NCBI GenBank assembly: GCA_946061355.1 | Contig: CAMGRE010000002.1 | Location: 1-33,978 of the forward strand | Origin: an uncultured bacterium | GTDB lineage: Bacteria > Bacillota > Clostridia > Lachnospirales > Lachnospiraceae | DNA: 33,978 bases | Reading direction: 5' to 3' | Shown: piece after piece, positions 32,295 through 33,978 of the stretch | Layout: each line of letters starts with the position of its first letter | How positions within the stretch are numbered: position 1 is the stretch's first letter | Program-made: the position numbers and the translations under genes | Notes under the pieces: generated by a model | What the model was told of the DNA's origin: nothing | What the model saw: only the letters and a program-made list of their open reading frames with translations | The model's database searches: none

Positions 32295-33014
32295 TTAATT
32301 CTCTCTTTCCGAAAATAGTAATTTCATATAATCTTTTTGCAGCTGCGGATACAGCCGGCGGGAAACGGGCAGATTTTTGCCCGAAAAAGTACGTATGCCG
32401 GTGGGCGACAACGTTTCTGCCTGGTACATATTGACAATATAGGAACGATGAACCTGCATGAACTCCGCGCGTTCGAGCAACAGTGGCGCATATTCCTTAA
32501 GGGTTCCGGAAACTTCTAGCACAGATCCGTCCGTCAGGTTGAAATACAGATGTTTTCCGTTCACCTCCACATAGGCTAACTGTGAGAACAGTATCCGGAT
32601 CAGCGTGGAACCGGATTTCAGAGTCAGACCGTCTTCCGGTTCCAGGGTCTTTTGCAAGAGCCTGTCGAGAATGGGAAAGAGCATCTCCTCGCGGATGGGT
32701 TTAAGCAGGTAGTTAAGCGCCCGGACGCCGTAACTCTCGTAGGCAAACTCGGAGGAGGAGGTAAGGAACACGATCTCAGCCGTATCGTCAAAACTCCGGA
32801 TCTCACGGGCTGCTGCCATGCCGTCCATTCCCGGCATCATAACATCCAAAAGATACAGATTGAATTTTTCTTTCACGGCAGCATCCAGCAGATGGGCAGC
32901 GCTGTGGAAGGTTTTGAACCGCAATGATGTCTGGCGTTCGCTCTGCCAGCGGTCGAGCAGTTCCTTCAGCATGTCCAGTTCCGTCATCTGATCATCACAC
33001 ACTGCGATATACAT
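32295..33014 (-). CDS. LytTR-family response regulator
   Basis: A 239-residue regulator. The receiver has D7-D8, phospho-acceptor D57 in LLDVMMPGMDG and the LKPI lysine near residue 108; the LytTR domain (about 135-235) reads FSQLAYVEVNGKHLYF and ends with VSRRLYPQLQKDYMKLLF. The start at 33014 is chosen because GGAGGAAG lies just before it; an earlier in-frame ATG at 33044 would add residues encoded by the ribosome site. It heads a two-gene operon with the kinase and is divergent from the regulator at 33253. Confidence 0.92.
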   Translation of the reverse strand: MYIAVCDDQMTELDMLKELLDRWQSERQTSLRFKTFHSAAHLLDAAVKEKFNLYLLDVMMPGMDGMAAAREIRSFDDTAEIVFLTSSSEFAYESYGVRALNYLLKPIREEMLFPILDRLLQKTLEPEDGLTLKSGSTLIRILFSQLAYVEVNGKHLYFNLTDGSVLEVSGTLKEYAPLLLERAEFMQVHRSYIVNMYQAETLSPTGIRTFSGKNLPVSRRLYPQLQKDYMKLLFSEREN

Positions 33015-33252
33015 CTTCTCACTTCCTCCTAAAGGGCATATCATACTTCTACAATTCTACCATAGACGACAAGATTTCGCCATTTTTTTGCATTTCAGGC
33101 TGTAAAAACATACATTCCAAACCCTCGATGAAAAAGGGGGTAAAAAAACTGTTATCTTGAAAATAGCGCGAATCGAACGCCTGAGGCGGGAATGGTCGCG
33201 TGTGGCAACGGTAATATGCGGAGCAAAAGAAAGAACAGAGGTGTGGACCGGC

Positions 33253-33978
33253 ATGATAAAAATAGCGTTTTGCGATGATGATCTTGCTGTACTGAATGAG
33301 ATCTGTGTGCTTCTTGACCGGTATCGTGTGGAGCGCAATCAGGACATTGGCTACACGGCTTTCTGTAGTCCGTTGGAACTATTGGCTGAGATCGAGAAGG
33401 GAACCCGTTTCGATATTCTGTTTCTGGATGTAGTTATGCCGGGGGAAAACGGAATAGAGGCAGCTGCGGAAATCCGTGAATATGACAGTAATGTCAAGAT
33501 TATTTTCCTGACTTCCTCAGCTGAGTATGCGGTGCAGTCTTATATGGTAGGCGCTTATTTTTATCAGCTCAAGCTGATCTGGGCAGAGAGTTTTTTCCGG
33601 CTGATGGACTCCGTTCTTGCTGCGTGCGAAAAAGAGCAGACGGGCAGTCTGATCCTGCGGTGCAAGAGTGGAATTTCACGCATTGATTTAAGGCAGCTTG
33701 AATACTGCGAGGTGATTCACCGGACGCTGTTTTTGCATCTGACTACCGGAAAAGTTCTGGAGAGCATCGGCAGTCTGGATGATCTGGGCAGGCAGTTGAT
33801 CCCTTATGGGAACTTCTTTCGGCCACATCGTTCCTATCTCGTGAATCTGGAACATGTGCAGGATCTTTCGTACCGGGCGATCACGATGTCATGTCTGGCA
33901 GAGATTCCGATTCCGCGCGGGAAATCACTCATACGTGACACTCCGCCTGCGGCACGAATGTCAGCGGGAATGCGTTCC
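33253..33978 (+). CDS. LytTR-family response regulator, 3' end cut by window edge
   Basis: The frame from ATG 33253 stays open to the last base, so 242 residues are seen and the end is missing. The receiver has D8-D10, phospho-acceptor D59 in FLDVVMPGENG and YQLKLI in place of the usual YLLKPI (the lysine is kept, the proline is not). A LytTR domain follows (about 140-235) with LRQLEYCEVIHRTLFLHL, RPHRSYLVNLEHV and IPIPRGKS. AGAGGTG lies about 10 bases before the start. It is divergent from the LytTR gene at 33014 across a 238-base gap and is related to it in sequence, so the two may be diverged duplicates; a kinase gene may follow beyond the window. Confidence 0.9.
   Translation, partial: MIKIAFCDDDLAVLNEICVLLDRYRVERNQDIGYTAFCSPLELLAEIEKGTRFDILFLDVVMPGENGIEAAAEIREYDSNVKIIFLTSSAEYAVQSYMVGAYFYQLKLIWAESFFRLMDSVLAACEKEQTGSLILRCKSGISRIDLRQLEYCEVIHRTLFLHLTTGKVLESIGSLDDLGRQLIPYGNFFRPHRSYLVNLEHVQDLSYRAITMSCLAEIPIPRGKSLIRDTPPAARMSAGMRS

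Overview
The window looks like chromosomal DNA from an anaerobic Firmicute of class Clostridia, most likely a Lachnospiraceae gut-type organism. The reasons are strong AGGAGG-type ribosome sites, TTGACA/TATAAT promoters, DapL-route lysine synthesis, a glnA gene followed by an ANTAR antiterminator, LytTR/GHKL two-component systems and a Lachnospiraceae-style Rpn nuclease remnant. The family assignment is inferred from gene content and protein sequence, not from a marker gene. No rRNA, tRNA, CRISPR array or intact insertion sequence was seen. No gene-free stretch exceeds 300 bases.

Layout. (1) 1-1178: end of an AT-rich AAA/DUF4143 ATPase gene cut by the left edge, closed by a terminator. (2) 1205-3124, minus strand: a secreted propeller-like protein and a carbamate kinase. 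(3) 3228-7780: a sulfur block with cysteine synthase, a MetNIQ-type importer and an Rrf2 regulator; the Rrf2 promoter palindrome shares its half-site with the cysK promoter region. (4) 7810-13904: envelope polymer genes, namely an LTA-synthase-like phosphotransferase, a YfhO-like giant membrane protein and a convergent DUF6020-like membrane protein. (5) 14042-20774: an accessory region with a small unknown protein, an agr-like response regulator/kinase pair, a lipoprotein, two membrane proteins, a broken Rpn-type nuclease gene with a second fragment as a 65-bp repeat, and a secreted protein with calcium-loop motifs. (6) 20922-26143: hisC, then a tightly coupled run (small exporter, methyltransferase, Hsp33, NAD synthetase) with start/stop overlaps. 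(7) 26134-30925: a convergent small membrane protein, then glnA, an ANTAR regulator with a receiver domain lacking its phospho-aspartate, dapF and dapL. (8) 31001-33978: a kinase/LytTR regulator pair on the minus strand and a divergent second LytTR regulator running off the right edge.

How the genes work together. The sulfur block plausibly couples import of methionine or another sulfur amino acid to cysteine synthesis under one Fe-S- or sulfur-responsive regulator. The glnA-ANTAR-dapF-dapL block links ammonia assimilation to diaminopimelate production for the cell wall. The envelope genes, lipoproteins and three LytTR regulators suggest a region devoted to surface polymers and extracellular sensing. 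The most interesting signals are the shared CATACT half-sites of the Rrf2/cysK regulon, the hairpin at the predicted 5' end of the glnA transcript next to a non-phosphorylatable ANTAR protein, and the recombined nuclease remnant that places a strong promoter in front of a secreted protein.
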